Source of the DNA: Vitrella brassicaformis
Taxonomy: Eukaryota > Sar > Vitrellaceae
Assembly (NCBI GenBank): GCA_001179505.1
Contig: CDMY01000253.1
Location: forward strand, 83,966 to 147,965
Length of the DNA stretch: 64,000 nucleotides
Direction: 5' to 3'
Below are positions 23,401 through 35,490 of this stretch, one piece after another. The number at the start of each line of letters is the position of its first letter. Position 1 is the stretch's first letter. Under the pieces are notes generated by a model. The model did no database searches, had not been told where the DNA came from, and saw only the letters and a program-made list of their open reading frames with translations. The translations under genes and the position numbers were made by a program.

Positions 23401-26400
23401 AGATCAGGCCGCGGGCCAAAAAGCGCGCTCTCCTCCATGTCCATCTGCAGCAATGTCAGCCCTTTCTTCTCATTCTCCAGCTCTTCATTGACCATAGCTT
23501 CGAGCTGCTTGCCCTCTTTGCTCTTGGCGTCCACCTCCTTCCTGACCGTCTCGTTAGCCTCTTTCCTGACATCGGGGGATTTTGCCTTGAAGGCTTCCGG
23601 AGGCTCGGTGAACTTGGAGGCGGTCTTGTTCTCCCTGGCGCTTCTCACGGCGCTGAACTCCGTGTATGGGTAGCAGATGTCCTGCTTGTTGAGCGCACCC
23701 AGATTGTGTCGATAGGCGATGCACAGATCTCGAAGGGCCTCAGTGATGGGAGGGCACACCTCTGGAAGGGAGAGGAAAAAGGCGAAACATACATGTGGAT
23801 GACAATATGAGATAGATGCATGAGTGCTCGCTCGTTTACTCTGGCATGTGATGGTTGCGGTTGTCCATGTGCCATCCCTGCAGGTGACGATGCTGAATTT
23901 CTCCTGGGTCAGCTTATCCAGCTCCACCCCGTCGTTCTCCACAGCCCAGTAACCCATTCGATGGCCTTTCATCTTACCCCCACGAGGCCTGTACCGACAA
24001 ACGAACGAGGCAAAGCTAGCTAGCGTCAACAACTTTCCTCCTGCGCATCTATGTCACTCACCCACCTTTCGGGATCGCATGAGACCCTTCTGGTGATGCC
24101 ATGCGGAAGTGTGGGCTCTAGGAGTCCTGCTGCGACCCCCACATGTTGGGGAATGTGGGGCCGAAGCACGTAGCCCCGAGCTGCAGCCATCGGGAATTCA
24201 GCGCACCGACCTGCCAGACAAAAAGACAGACGGCCGATCCTGAAGGTGGTTTGCTTGGCGTGTCGTGTGTGGGTTTCTCTGCATATATTACGGAAACATC
24301 TCAGCTGCCTTCCAGTCCAGTGTCCATCGTCACACGCAACGATGTCGACAGGGTCGATCTTGTTCCAGTTGAGCTCTAAGTTGTCTACCTCCTCGCCGAT
24401 CCACGGCCGAGTGTACTCCTCTGCGTCACCCGACATGCGCTGAAGGTCCTGCATACAAAGACACCCACAGCACGAAGGGAGTGATGCGCATGTGCGCAGG
24501 CCGTGCGTGAGTGAGTCTGCTTGACATACCGCGGAGTGTGTCTTCATGCATTTGATCCTCCGTTGGCTGGCGTGGTAGACGGTCTCGTCGGGGCTGTACG
24601 TCTCCTTGTCCAGCAGCTCGTACCCCCGATCCTCCGTCATGTTGAGTGCCACACGCGCGTCGGCACTGCACACCCCTGGTGGTGAGACAGACACACGAAA
24701 TCGACGGTTGTGCCTCTGAACGTCTGGTTTGTCTGTGTGCAGCCTCAATTATGACGTTTGCAGTTGAGTGGCATGAGGTTGGTCTTTGCGATGGATGGGA
24801 TGGTCCAGTTGCCGTCGTAGCAGGTGAAGGTCATGTATGCCGAGGGGTTGCCGTCGTGGAAGTACATGCGGTCGGTGCTTCACTGGATCTCCACACGCGC
24901 ATTGTGGATCGCTGGCACCTCCCACTTGTGGATCTTCAACTCGTGCACAGCTGTAGGAGAGAGAGACATGATATGGGAACGCCCTCCCGTTATTGTCTTC
25001 TCCTACGTGTTGGTTTGTACGGCTGTCCAGGTGAGGATGCCGTGCAGTGAGTGTGGTTGTCGTTGGTCAGGTACCTCATTGCGAATCCCTCTTTTGTGAA
25101 CTTTCCCTCGTCCTTCTTGCTGATCGGCGTCCGGCAGTCCACCTTGTGGTCGGGGTAGTTCCAGCTGCACAGGAGGTCCTCCACCTCAGGGCCCGTCTCT
25201 GCTTTCTCCTCGTCGCTCTCCACCGTACCCGTAGCGTTAGCCATAGTCTTGTTACCCTCAACCACACGTTGAGGGGCACAACGTGCTTTCGGCGTCGTGC
25301 TGTCCCGGTCTATGATTGTAGAGGTGCACTTGGTGGTGTTCCAGATGGCTTTCAAGGGCACCGATGAAGCAGATGTGGGCGCCGATGATGGTGTGGGTGC
25401 CGTAGTCGACGTCTCATTGGCATGCGTCGTCGCGTTTGGAGCAGCCGTGGTGGTGGCGGTGGAAGGAGAGGGCAGATTCGACGGAGGCAGAGTGGGCAGA
25501 GTGGGCTGTGCCTCAGCGGACCTTTCTTGCAGCAGCGCTGTAGCATTGTCCGTCGCGTTGGTGGCGTTCGCAGCGGCTGTCTCGTTAACTTCAGGCAGCT
25601 CCTCCATCAGGTCGAATGTGCAGCTGACATTGTGGTCGCTGTCGGTAAAATTGCAGACTTCAGTACGGCTCTCCACGTCTCGCTGGCACGATGGGCGGAC
25701 AGTGGCGTTGCGCCAAAACAGTGACTTCTCGGTGCTATTGAAGAGGATCGACTCACGATCAGCTTTGGACAGGACGCCCTCGCCTTCTGCAGGGGCGGGC
25801 TCACACAGATCAGATAACTACGACGTCGGTGTTGTTGTTTGTGGTCGCTCACCTTTCTCTTTCTCCTTGGTTTCTTCTCCTGCCTTGTATGCCTTAGCCC
25901 CCTCTCCGATGATGCCCGGTCCCGCCGCAGGGCCCTCCTCTGCCTCGCGCTCCAAAGGCGGGGGAGTGGGCAGGGGAGGCTCGATGTCTACCCAACACAC
26001 ATATACAGGCAGGACTCATGCGTGCATGAGGTGTCAGTCAGTCGGTGGTCACCTTGTTTGTCAAACCATAGATACCGCTCAAAGTCCATGGGAATCGCCG
26101 TGTCGGCACGCGGACAATTCTCTGGTAGAGACACACAACACGCAATCGGAATGAAGTCAGTGTCTCCAGGCAGGCGAGTATCTCCCTTGCAATGCTCGCT
26201 TACGATAGCAGGCGAGGTCGAGCGCCTGCCACTGGCCGTTCTCGCAGTACAGTGTCGTCTTGTGTATCTGCACGCCCAGCCCAGGGCTGTACCCCTCGGC
26301 ACATGTCAGTTCCCTCTTGTCGCCGTGGTTCTGGCCCTCCCCACTGATGTTATACGCCACGACTGGCTGGGGAAGAGGGAACTCGCCGCAATCAGCTGCA

Positions 26401-29400
26401 CACGAATAACGCACTAGCTAATATTCTTGTCTTGGTTGTAGTGTTTTCACAGTGCTTGTCTTGATTGATACCTTTGCAATCGAGGACAGTTTGTGTCCAG
26501 ATACCATCGTTCCATTTGATGACATCCTTGCCGTGTTTGGGGCCTGATGCACTCGTGTAGCCCTCTTTGCAGGCAACGTAGACCAATGTGTCGGGAGGGT
26601 TGGACGCCCCGGGGGGGAAGCCGCTTTTGAGAAGGAATACATACCGCAACGGGTCCAGCGGCACAGCACCGCACTCCCCTGCACACACACACACACCCAT
26701 AGACAGAGACACCACATGGACATCCACATGTCTCCGTTGCTGCCAGACGTACGTCGACAGGAGAGGTTGACGGCAGTGAAGTTGCCCTGTTCGCAGTAGA
26801 TGGTTGCAGGCGAGCTGGTACCAAGTGTGGGGTGTGTGGGCAGTCCCGGGCCATCAACTCCCGGCGGGGCCTTGTTGGCCACGCCGCACATGACGGACGT
26901 GCAGCCACCGGACGGGAACTGTGTCACAGAGGTCAGGGGGTCCGACTTGGCAATGACGTAGTAGCCGCCGGTTGATGCCACCCAGTCTTTGAGCTGGTTA
27001 ACATCACACGTCTTCTCACAGCCGAGAGTGACGTCCGTGAATGTGCTGTTGATGCACAGGATCCTCTGTCTCCCCTGCCTGAGCTCTTCGGGCAGCTGGG
27101 CCTGCAGCAGCTTCAACCTTCTGGCCTGCTCCTCGTTTTCCACCAGGTCGAGGGCACACATGTGGCGGATGGCTGCGTCGCTGGTGCACAGCGCCATAAG
27201 CTCAGTGCCGTGTGGGAAGGTGGGGCTGAGTTGCTTCTGCCATGATGAGGGGAAGCCGACGCCCTCGTGCAGCGCAGGAGGGATGACGTCCTCGGGGTTC
27301 TCAGCAGATGAGGCGTCGAGGAGCTTCTGGGCCCACACATTTGGAGGCAGCTTCTGAAGGAGGGACTCCTTTGTGCACTCCTCTGCAGCAAAAGAGAGCC
27401 ATACACTTGTGCCGATGGACCAACAGCAAGGCGAGAAAATATCGTCAGTATCGTCTCTGTGTCACTGACTTGCGCATCGTAGCCAGATTTTGGACCAAGA
27501 CCCATTGATGCATTTGATGGTGGTGAAGTCTGTCTCCAGGCCCGTTGCGGGGTGCCACGACTCGCCCGCCACATCAGACGACCGACACTTGAGCTTCACC
27601 TCCGTCTTGTGCCGGGGATAGGCATTCCAGTCAACGAAGCCACCCTCCAGCAGATAGTCCGATGTGCCGTTTGTGATGTACTGCGATGCTGTCTCGGGGT
27701 CGGCCGGCTCGTATTGGTAGGCGATGGGACACATCATGGCCTTGCTCTTCGAGGGAGGGGTGCCGTCAGGCTTCGGCAGGAAGTAAAGCAGGGGACAGGC
27801 ACCTGCAGACCGATAAGAGAGGGAGCTGGCATGGAGACCTCACACACTTTCCGTTTGTTCCTCTCAATGTGTGGTGCTTACGTCTGCAGACGAGTGCGAG
27901 GAAGGACCATGCTCCCTCCTCACACGACACGGTTGTGTTTGCCTGGCCGACCACCGGGTAGAACCCCTGGTGGCTGGCACACCGCACGTCGCGGACTACC
28001 CCTGACTTGATGAGCCCCGCGGTGGTTGGCAAGGGGAATGGCGGGTAGGGATGGGTCGCAGACACCACATAACCCGGCTTGCTCCGATACTCGGCGGGGC
28101 ACGGGCCTGTCATTACACAAGGAAGCGATGATACGAAGGCAATAGATGCGATGCCCTTCCTTCTCGCAAGTACGTATGTACGTTTGCAGCGGACTGTTTG
28201 CTCGGTGTAGAATCCGTCGAGGCATCGGACGATCTCCCAGTCGACAGTGGAATGGAAGTCAGGCGTGCGGCCCGGGGAGCACGTGACATTGACCTCAGCC
28301 CCGTGATGCCAGGGCACCTCCCCGCCGCTCGGCAGATGGGGAAAGCTGACCGTGTAATCGGGACTGAAGTGCGGCGGACCAGCACAGTTCCCTGGCGGCC
28401 GACACAGAGCTCCATGTGTACGGATGTCGTATGCGTCGTGTCTCTCTCTCGCATGAGTTGCGTACTCATGCAGATGAGCATGAGAGCTGTCCATTCGCCG
28501 TGCTCGCACTTGACGCGGTCGGGGCTTGACCCCTAGGATGGAAAGAAGCCCTTCTGGCAGGTCACCTCATACTCGGCACCAAACGACCGATCGCGGAAGG
28601 CCTGGCCGCCGGTGCCTCCCTTGACCATCTCCGCTTTGTACCTCTCAATGGACAGCATGGGGAAGGGATCGCAGTGCTCTACACACCAGATAGCAAAGAT
28701 GTAGATGGAGACACGAAGGCAGTGTTCTTCCATGCCTGTCTGTTGCTTGTCTCACTTGAGAACTCGAGCGTCCTCCCTCCCCACAAGCCATCCAGGCAGA
28801 CAATCTCCTCGTGGTTCTCCTCGCCTTTGGGTGACGACACCAGGGGGTCACATGATATCTCTCTTGACGACCCGTGCTCTCGGCTGCCCTCGGTGGGATA
28901 CGAGCGCACTATGTACAAAGAGGAGAGGGAAGGGAATGGCGGACAGCTGGCCGCACAGTCCAAGGTGCGGTGTGCAAAACCCAAACTGGCACTTGAGGAT
29001 CTCCTCCGATGCGAGCGGTCCGATGCTGCTCGCATTGATGGCTCGAGGGGTGCTGCCCTCAGCACACTGGATCCTCACCTGTGAGTTGTGGTAGACAAAG
29101 TCAGGCACACCTCGCCATTTGGCTGCAGGATTCGGCCCCTTGGCGTCGGGCAAAGGTGGCGGATTGCGGAGCTCCTGCGGCGTGGGCGTGATGCTTGTGT
29201 GCCCGATGTTTGAGGCGTATGTCCACTCTTCGCTGTAGCGGGGATCGCGGCCGACCTTTTGAAGGGCATCAGTCGGGCAGGATGCCGCACACTCCAGTGT
29301 GACCATATCCCACTGTATATTGGGGTCGAAGGAGCTCTCGCCCAGGCAGGTGATGTTGATCCTCTCTTGTTCGACTGCCAGGGGGTTGATTACGTCAAGA

Positions 29401-32400
29401 CGTGAGCTGCGGTAGCCACGACCGGTGTCACAGCTGAAAGGACAAAAGCATACCACGCAAAGTGCAGATGTGGTGGCCAGCTTCTCTGCTATCGTACCCG
29501 ACGGACACGACGGTCATGGGTTTGAAGCTCATAGGGTAGGTGCCGGGCTGATCGGGCTTTAGCAGAGTTGGCGACCGAAGGGTGTAGTTGGCCTTCCGGA
29601 GAGACACCAGATAGTCACGGCCACACCCGCCTGCAAATCCACCCACCAGCCACACAGCATCCAATGCCGCTTGGTTCCCACATGTATGTCTCTGCATTCT
29701 GTGTGCTGTCTGTGTACGTTTGCATTCGAGTGTGCGTGGGCTCCAGTGTCCGTCGAGGCAGACGAGGTCCTCTGTGGCCTGGCCGGTCATCGGCTGGAAG
29801 CCGTTGTCGGTGTCGCATGCAATGCTCCTGATGGCGCCATGGTTGTTGTTCTCCGTGTCACCCACGAAATGCATGCCCTCGCGGGGCAGCGCGGGGCTCT
29901 CCAAACACTTGGCTGAATGGACACATCGAAAGACAAAGGAGGCAGCTTTGCACAAATGACAAGGTGCGGCGATGTGTTTGCTTACATCTGCACGTGAGAC
30001 GGGGCGTCTGGTACTGGCCATATTCGCATCTCACTGTCTCACGTGTCACATTAGGCGTCACTGAGTTGTGCGTCTCGTCGCACTCGACTGTCGAGCTGTC
30101 CCCGTGTTTGTTGCCTGTATACGTCACCTTATATCCGAGGGTCTTGGCCAAGGGGAACTCATCGAAACCAGGACAGTGATCTATAGTACACAGAACCATC
30201 CATAAAGCTAGCTAATGTCATATGACGGCCATTCTTCTCTCTTCTTTCCTCACAAATGCACTTGAGGTGGAGCTCTGGCGTCCAGTGTCCAGCGAGGCAC
30301 CATATGAGCTGTGTCGATGCGAGGCAGTCCACGCCCTCCTTGCGACACGCCGGCACGGCCTCCTTAGGGTTGCATCCCACTTCCAGCCAGTCTCTCTGGC
30401 TGACGAGGTCGGCCAGCCGGCCGCTGCCATGAGGGTTGCGGGACGTCCGCAGAATCAGGTAGGGGGGAGGGGGAGCGTCGTATTGGCTGCACGGAGCTGC
30501 AGCGCAGCCATCTAAGAAGAGACACATTTCTCGTACGTCCCTTGCCTTGCCTTCATGCGCCTCGTTATCACTCACATTCGCAGACGATCGTCCGTGGCGT
30601 CCACTGGCCGTGCAGACAGTACACGACGGAGTAGGACGCGCCTCCAGCCGGTGCATGTGGCTCCACACATGTGATGTTGCGGTAGGTCATGTGCTGGAGG
30701 GACTCGGGCGAGTTGGGGTACACGCCGGGCGGCAGCTTGACCATATACATCATCTGACCCAGGTCGGGATACTCCTGGCAGTACGCTGACACACGAGAAG
30801 AGACCAAGGCAAATCTTTGTGTATGGTCGTGTGTGTGTCTGTAGCAAGCTACTGCACCTTCGCAGTGGAACCCCGGGATTGTGTATTGGCCATCGATGCA
30901 CTTGACAGTCCTTTCCACCCGCGGGATGCTGATTGTGACCTCAGCCCCGCCCTTGCAGTGGACCTTGACGATCGTGCCGTGGGTCTTCTCATTCACCTCT
31001 GGACCGCCGACCCAGTAGGACAGATTCTGACGAATCACCTCCTCTCGATAAGGGCGAGCACAGTCCTCTGAAGAGAGAGGAAGGAGTCACAGCCAACTCT
31101 TTATGCTCTATCCATTCGTCCGTTGGTGATTTTCCCCGTCTCACTTTTGCAGACGGTCTCTGGTGGCGTCCACTGCCCGTCGGGCTCGCAGTAGACAATC
31201 TCCTTCTTGCGGTAACGTCGCGTCGATGAGTAGCCCGGCATGCACATCAACACGCGGTAGTCGCCCGCCGTTCGCCCCTCTGTGCCTGCCGCGTAGTCAG
31301 CAGTGACATGCTTGTCGTGGAACTGATACTTCTCCATGTACTCTCCCCACGGCGGACACAACTCTGGACAGCGCATAGAGGAAAAAAGTGAGAAGGGGCA
31401 GAGAAGAGGAGCAGGAATATCATGTCTCACTTCTGCAGTTGCATGCGCAGTTGGTCTCGGCTTCGGTCTTGTCGACCCCATCGCACTCCTCGCCCGGCTC
31501 GACTATCCCGTTGCCGCAGATGGCGGTGCGGCCTGTGTGGTTGGGGGAATAAAGACATGAAGGGCAGTCCAATGTAACATCAACAGCTATTCTATGCCCA
31601 CCCAGGATGTAGTTGAGATCGTTGACTGCCAACGGCACTTCCGTCTTTGGATCAAACGATCGAAAGCGGATAGTCACAAGCCGCACGTCGCCTGCACACA
31701 CAATGCAATACACCTTTGAAAGCGTGCCTCTGTGCGTGTTGCTCACTGACCATGCAAACAGTTGAAGTCGTCTGCGTCGCATCCAATTGTGAATTTCTCC
31801 GTCTGATTGAGACTCGCAGTCGTGTCTTTGAGCACCAACAGACGGCCTCCTTGCGGTGTCAACTCCTGAAGCTCGCGGAATATGTGGACCTGAGAGACAT
31901 GTATCGAACCAAGATCATCATCGCATTCGCTTCCCCAGCGTGTATAGATCTCCTCACATTGTAGTTGCCTTCCGGTGTTGGAATGATTTGAAAGGTATAG
32001 AGCTGCGGGCGGCCCCAGCATGCACTCACCATGACTTCCTGCCGCTCTATCTTGACTGTCGCCCCTCCGCTGCCCCGCCTCATCCACCGCCGCTCCCTGT
32101 TCTCGCCCTCCTGCACCAGCACCACTCGACCAGTGTCGCGTGAAGGGCCGTCGCTGACACCACTGGCTGCCTTGCGCCTTCTTAGTGTGGAATTCGTTAA
32201 CTTCCAAAAGAGCGCTTCGAGCCTGAGTCTCAGGGGCCTCTGGCTCACTGGGTGGCAATGGATTGGCCTCCACCTGCACGCCAATCTTCATTTTGCCGAT
32301 GGCCCTGAGCGGCCAGGGCTCGATCACTATCTGGAACCGGCTGTCTGTCCCGCTGTCGAAGAGCACTGTGCGACGTGTGGTTGTCTCGCCATCCACGTCG

Positions 32401-33297
32401 ACATAGATGAAGAAGCTCCAGCCGGGCGCTAAGGCAGCCATAGGGTTCATGGCCGGGGGCGGCATTATGGACAGACACGACACATTGGACCGCAGCAGCG
32501 GTCCCTCGACGCCACGATCACCACCAGACAATCGAACACCGAAGCTGCAAAGCGAAGGGCAGAGGTAAGAAGCACAAAGATGGGGTCGTTGATCAGGTGA
32601 TTCCCCTACTCACCCTTCCAGCAGTTGTGGCGCGTCGCCCCCGTCCGGGGCGAAGGCCACTGGAAGGGTCTTGGGCGAGATGGCATCCTTCTAGCGCTTC
32701 AAGTCCTTGGTTGCGTCGACCACCTGGACGAACTCGCGAAGTCCGATGAGGGTCACGCCCTGTGCATACATGCGTTCGCACGCCTCTGATGCCTTAGTGT
32801 CGCTGGCATCTGGGCCGACACCTACAGATTCGACAGATCCAACGGAGAGGTTTGTGTTGTGTCCGTGTCATTTCATCTTTGTGAAGCTTCTCACCAATGC
32901 GCTGTGCCCCCTTCCCTAGAGTGCCACTCTGCAGCTTTTGCAGCATGGCAAGATCCACTCGAGGAGCGAATGCATCAGATGACGACTGCAACACTCTCCG
33001 CGAGCGGTCAAATGCACTCTCTGCAGTAACTGTCTCCTCCAGCTGGCCATAAGACAGTGGGGCGGAGACGGGGGATTCCTGGCCCAGCGTGTCTTGGCTG
33101 CCCCGAGAGAAATTCGCGCCAATGACGTCCTCCTGCATATGCAGCATGTCCACAAATGGGTCGTTTTCGCCAGAAGGCAATGTGCGCAGCACAGGGGAGG
33201 CGGGAGGCGCCATTCGGGTGGCTGACGACCACTCCACAGCAGCGACAAAGAATACCGAGAGGAAAACGGCCATTGGCGCCATCCTGCAGTGCAGCAT
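20456..33297 (-). CDS. Giant secreted sushi/CCP-repeat protein, disrupted by in-frame stops and a frameshift
   Basis: This is a roughly 12.8-kb, 30-plus-exon gene. The start ATG at 33295-33297 opens a signal peptide (APMAVFLSVFFVAAVEW). About 20 complement-control-protein-like modules follow, mostly one per exon, each with C...C...C-x-x-G-x-W...C; examples are EIVYCEPDGQWTPPETVC (31150), RTVKCIDGQYTIPGFHC (30870) and DLVCLDGHWSPRTLEC (29730). Extras include a CGNGIVEPGEECDG motif at about 31480-31515, typical of Cys-rich repeats in surface proteins; a Thr/Asn/Ala-rich linker dense in N-glycosylation sequons (25250-25650); and long C-terminal exons (22930-20640) of unknown fold. CCP proteins are adhesion or recognition proteins of the cell surface. 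The reading frame is broken by TAG at 32691, TAG at 28533, TGA at 24880 and a one-base shift near 28976, with a further frame change near 22135. Splice sites look intact. It is either a recent pseudogene, a null allele or miscalled sequence. Division into more than one gene cannot be excluded. Confidence 0.65.
24880..24882 (-). other. In-frame TGA at a conserved cysteine position of a CCP module
   Basis: The frame reads NARVEIQ, stop, STDRMYFHDG, then YMTFTCYDGNWT. The stop occupies the place where the second CCP cysteine (V-x-I/V-x-C) is expected. TGA is one third-position change from TGC or TGT. Confidence 0.8.
28533..28535 (-). other. In-frame TAG inside a CCP module
   Basis: The stop lies between YEVTCQKGFFPS and GSSPDRVKCEHGEWTA, that is, between the second and third cysteines of an otherwise normal CCP module within one exon. 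Confidence 0.85.
28976..28979 (-). other. Frameshift in the sushi gene at a four-base homopolymer
   Basis: Upstream, the frame reads EEILKCQFGF. One base later the conserved continuation is AHRTLDCAASCPPF in another frame. The same exon carries a matching inter-module junction, TLECAASCPTD, about 300 bases upstream in the gene, which shows what the frame should be. The plus strand reads AAAA here; three instead of four would restore the frame. Confidence 0.8.
32691..32693 (-). other. In-frame TAG in second exon of the sushi gene
   Basis: The stop lies between KDLKR and KDAISPKTLPVAF, in an exon that joins its neighbours in phase on both sides. It would truncate the protein before any CCP module. 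A 33-base GT...TAG segment (32691-32723) ends exactly at this stop. Confidence 0.85.
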
Positions 33298-34312
33298 CAC
33301 GCGGTACGAAGATGCGCCACTCAAATCAGATGCAAGCTGTGTGTGGGCGGACTTCACAATCGACAGCTTGAGGACAATGACGCAGTAGAGAGTCTATCCT
33401 TGGCTCAGCTGCGGAAGACATCACACACGGAAGAAATGGAATGCGAGCTTGCGGCGAGATTCACGGCGAGAATTCGAATTCTAGCCGTCTCCGAGACAGC
33501 ATTTATCGAACAAAGGGATATTAAACAGTTTCCGAGCCGGCTCTCCTCATTTCCCACTGTTCGCTTCACATCTCCTTCGTTTCTTTTCATTTTTCGGCGG
33601 GAGATTTCGGGCGCCACCCGCCCCAGGCCCACGCAGCCCCCCCTGCTTGCCGTTTGCGAAGAGGACGAGTCCGCCAGACCGCCCCTGACCCGCCCGCCCG
33701 TCAGACACTGACATCAGCCTGAGCCTCCTTTCTCCCTGGGTGAGTGGTCGTTGGCTTGTGTGGTCCGCCCATCCGACTTGTCCGAGTATCGTCCGCCCCT
33801 TCATTCCTCTACCGCCGTGCCGCGAGTGCCTCAGCCAGTGGCGCCCTTTCTTCTGCTGAATGGGTGGCGACTGCCTGACATCTTTCTGGCGTCAGCTGAG
33901 TGCGCGGACGCCTGCTTTTTCTCTTCAAACTCAAACATCTTCTCAGGTGAGTCCACGTGTCATATCTCTTTTTTTTGTTGGCTGCGGTGTCGGCATGGTG
34001 TGTGGATGATAGTCGAGGATTACTGCATTTCATTGCTGTGGTCGTCTCATGTGCCCTGTCGGTATGTTTGTGTGCAGATGAAATAATTTTGGGGTTCTTC
34101 CTGATTGCCGCCTCCTTTTCTCGGCGGAGTCCTCCAAAGGTGAGTGAAGTATTCAGTGAATCAGGGGTTCAGTGTACGCTAACGAAACAGTATTGACTCT
34201 GTTTTTGCCTTTGCTGCAGCACAGACAACTCTTTTCGACTACAGGAGAAGAAACAAAAAGCCGGTGAGCGGAAGAAACGAACGAGGAAAGTTGAGCACAT
34301 TCTGTGTGTAGC

Positions 34313-34840
34313 GCCACGGCAACACATACAGCAACAACCCCCCCCACCGACGGCGTTCTCCTTCTCCCCTCCTTAATTCGCCCTTTATGATACATCAAAA
34401 TCATCAATCCAGCTAATTCCCCCGCTCCTCCACACACAGGCAGACAAACGCATCGCATCGCATCGCATAAATGCAAAATAAATGGAGAATGTATAGTAGA
34501 GACCCACAGCATATGTGTGTCTATGCGCGTACGTATGTGTATGTGTCTGTGTCTGTGTGTATGTGTGTATGTGTATGTTTGTGTGTAGCCGGCTGGCTAG
34601 CTAGCTCTTGTTAGTTTGCTGTTCGTGAGGGTCTTGTTTGTCGTTCGTTGCTTGCGGCTTCCCTTGTTCGTTCGTTCGTGGTATGGCGGATGGCTTATCC
34701 AACACACAGGTACGCACGTAAAGACAGAGAGACAGACAGGAGGGACAGGAGAGAGAGGGTGGGGTTTGTTACATCTCATATGTCTTCCACTCTTTGTGTG
34801 TCTGTCTGTCTGTCTCTCTGTCTCTGCTTGTAGATGCAGG
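34313..34840 (+). repeat. Diverged direct duplication, copy A
   Basis: This copy is collinear with 35009-35490. A 120-base block (GCCACGGCAACACATACAGC start, AATTCGCCCTTTAT core) is almost identical in both. It is followed by weaker matches in the same order: a (TATG)n tract, a GCTAGCTAGCTCTTGTT box, an intron-donor-like CAGGTACG-ACGTAAAGACAG, and a TTCCACT-TTTGTGTGTCTGTCT block. Confidence 0.75.
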
Positions 34841-35008
34841 CGCCCAAGCTTGCCTTCTCCTCCTTCTCCTTCTTCTCGTCTCTCGATCGACGCCCATCGC
34901 CTCCCTCATCGCCTTATCGCCTCATCGCCTCATCGCCCGCCTCATGGCCTTCTACGCTTCAAAGAAATGGTAACGAAACCCGGCCCCGACTTGTGGACGC
35001 GCATCGAC

Positions 35009-35490
35009 GCCACGGCAACACATACAGCAACAAACCCCCCCACCGACGGCGTTCTCCTTCTCCCCTCCTTAATTCGCCCTTTATTATATATCAAAATCAT
35101 CAATCCAGTTAAGTCCTCCGCTCCTCCGCAGACACACACACGCATACAAAATGAACGGAGAACATACTATTTAGAGACCGCCAGCCTTGTGTATGTATGT
35201 ATGTATGTGTGTGTTTGTGTAGCTAGCTAGCTCTTGTTCCTTTGTAGGGCCTTTGTCCTTTGTTGCGGCCGTATAGACAGACAAGCTTTGTTCCTGGCTT
35301 TGTTCGGTGGCATTTGTGTGACAAGATTATTACCTTCAGCGCAGGTACGAACGTAAAGACAGACAGAAGAGAAAGGATTACACACATGTTCAATTCTGCT
35401 CCTCATATCTCTTCCACTTTTCTTTGTGTGTCTGTCTCTGCTTGTCTGTCTGTCTGTCTGTCTGCCTGCTCGTGAATCTCCTTCAGATGC
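35009..35490 (+). repeat. Diverged direct duplication, copy B
   Basis: Second copy of the 34313-34840 unit, with the same order of blocks and several indels. Both copies end at an exon-like start with ATG (copy A ATGCAGGCGCC, copy B ATGCGGGCAGG) right after a 3' splice-like AG. Confidence 0.75.

Noticed and set aside
23178-24032. Treating individual sushi exons as separate small genes
   Set aside because: They lack their own starts and stops, and CCP exons join in matching phase to their neighbours.
32167-32248. Apparent frameshift in the sushi gene between NPLPP and SGVSDGPSRDTG
   Set aside because: A canonical 82-base GTGAGC...GGCAG intron joins the two frames in phase, so no mutation is needed.
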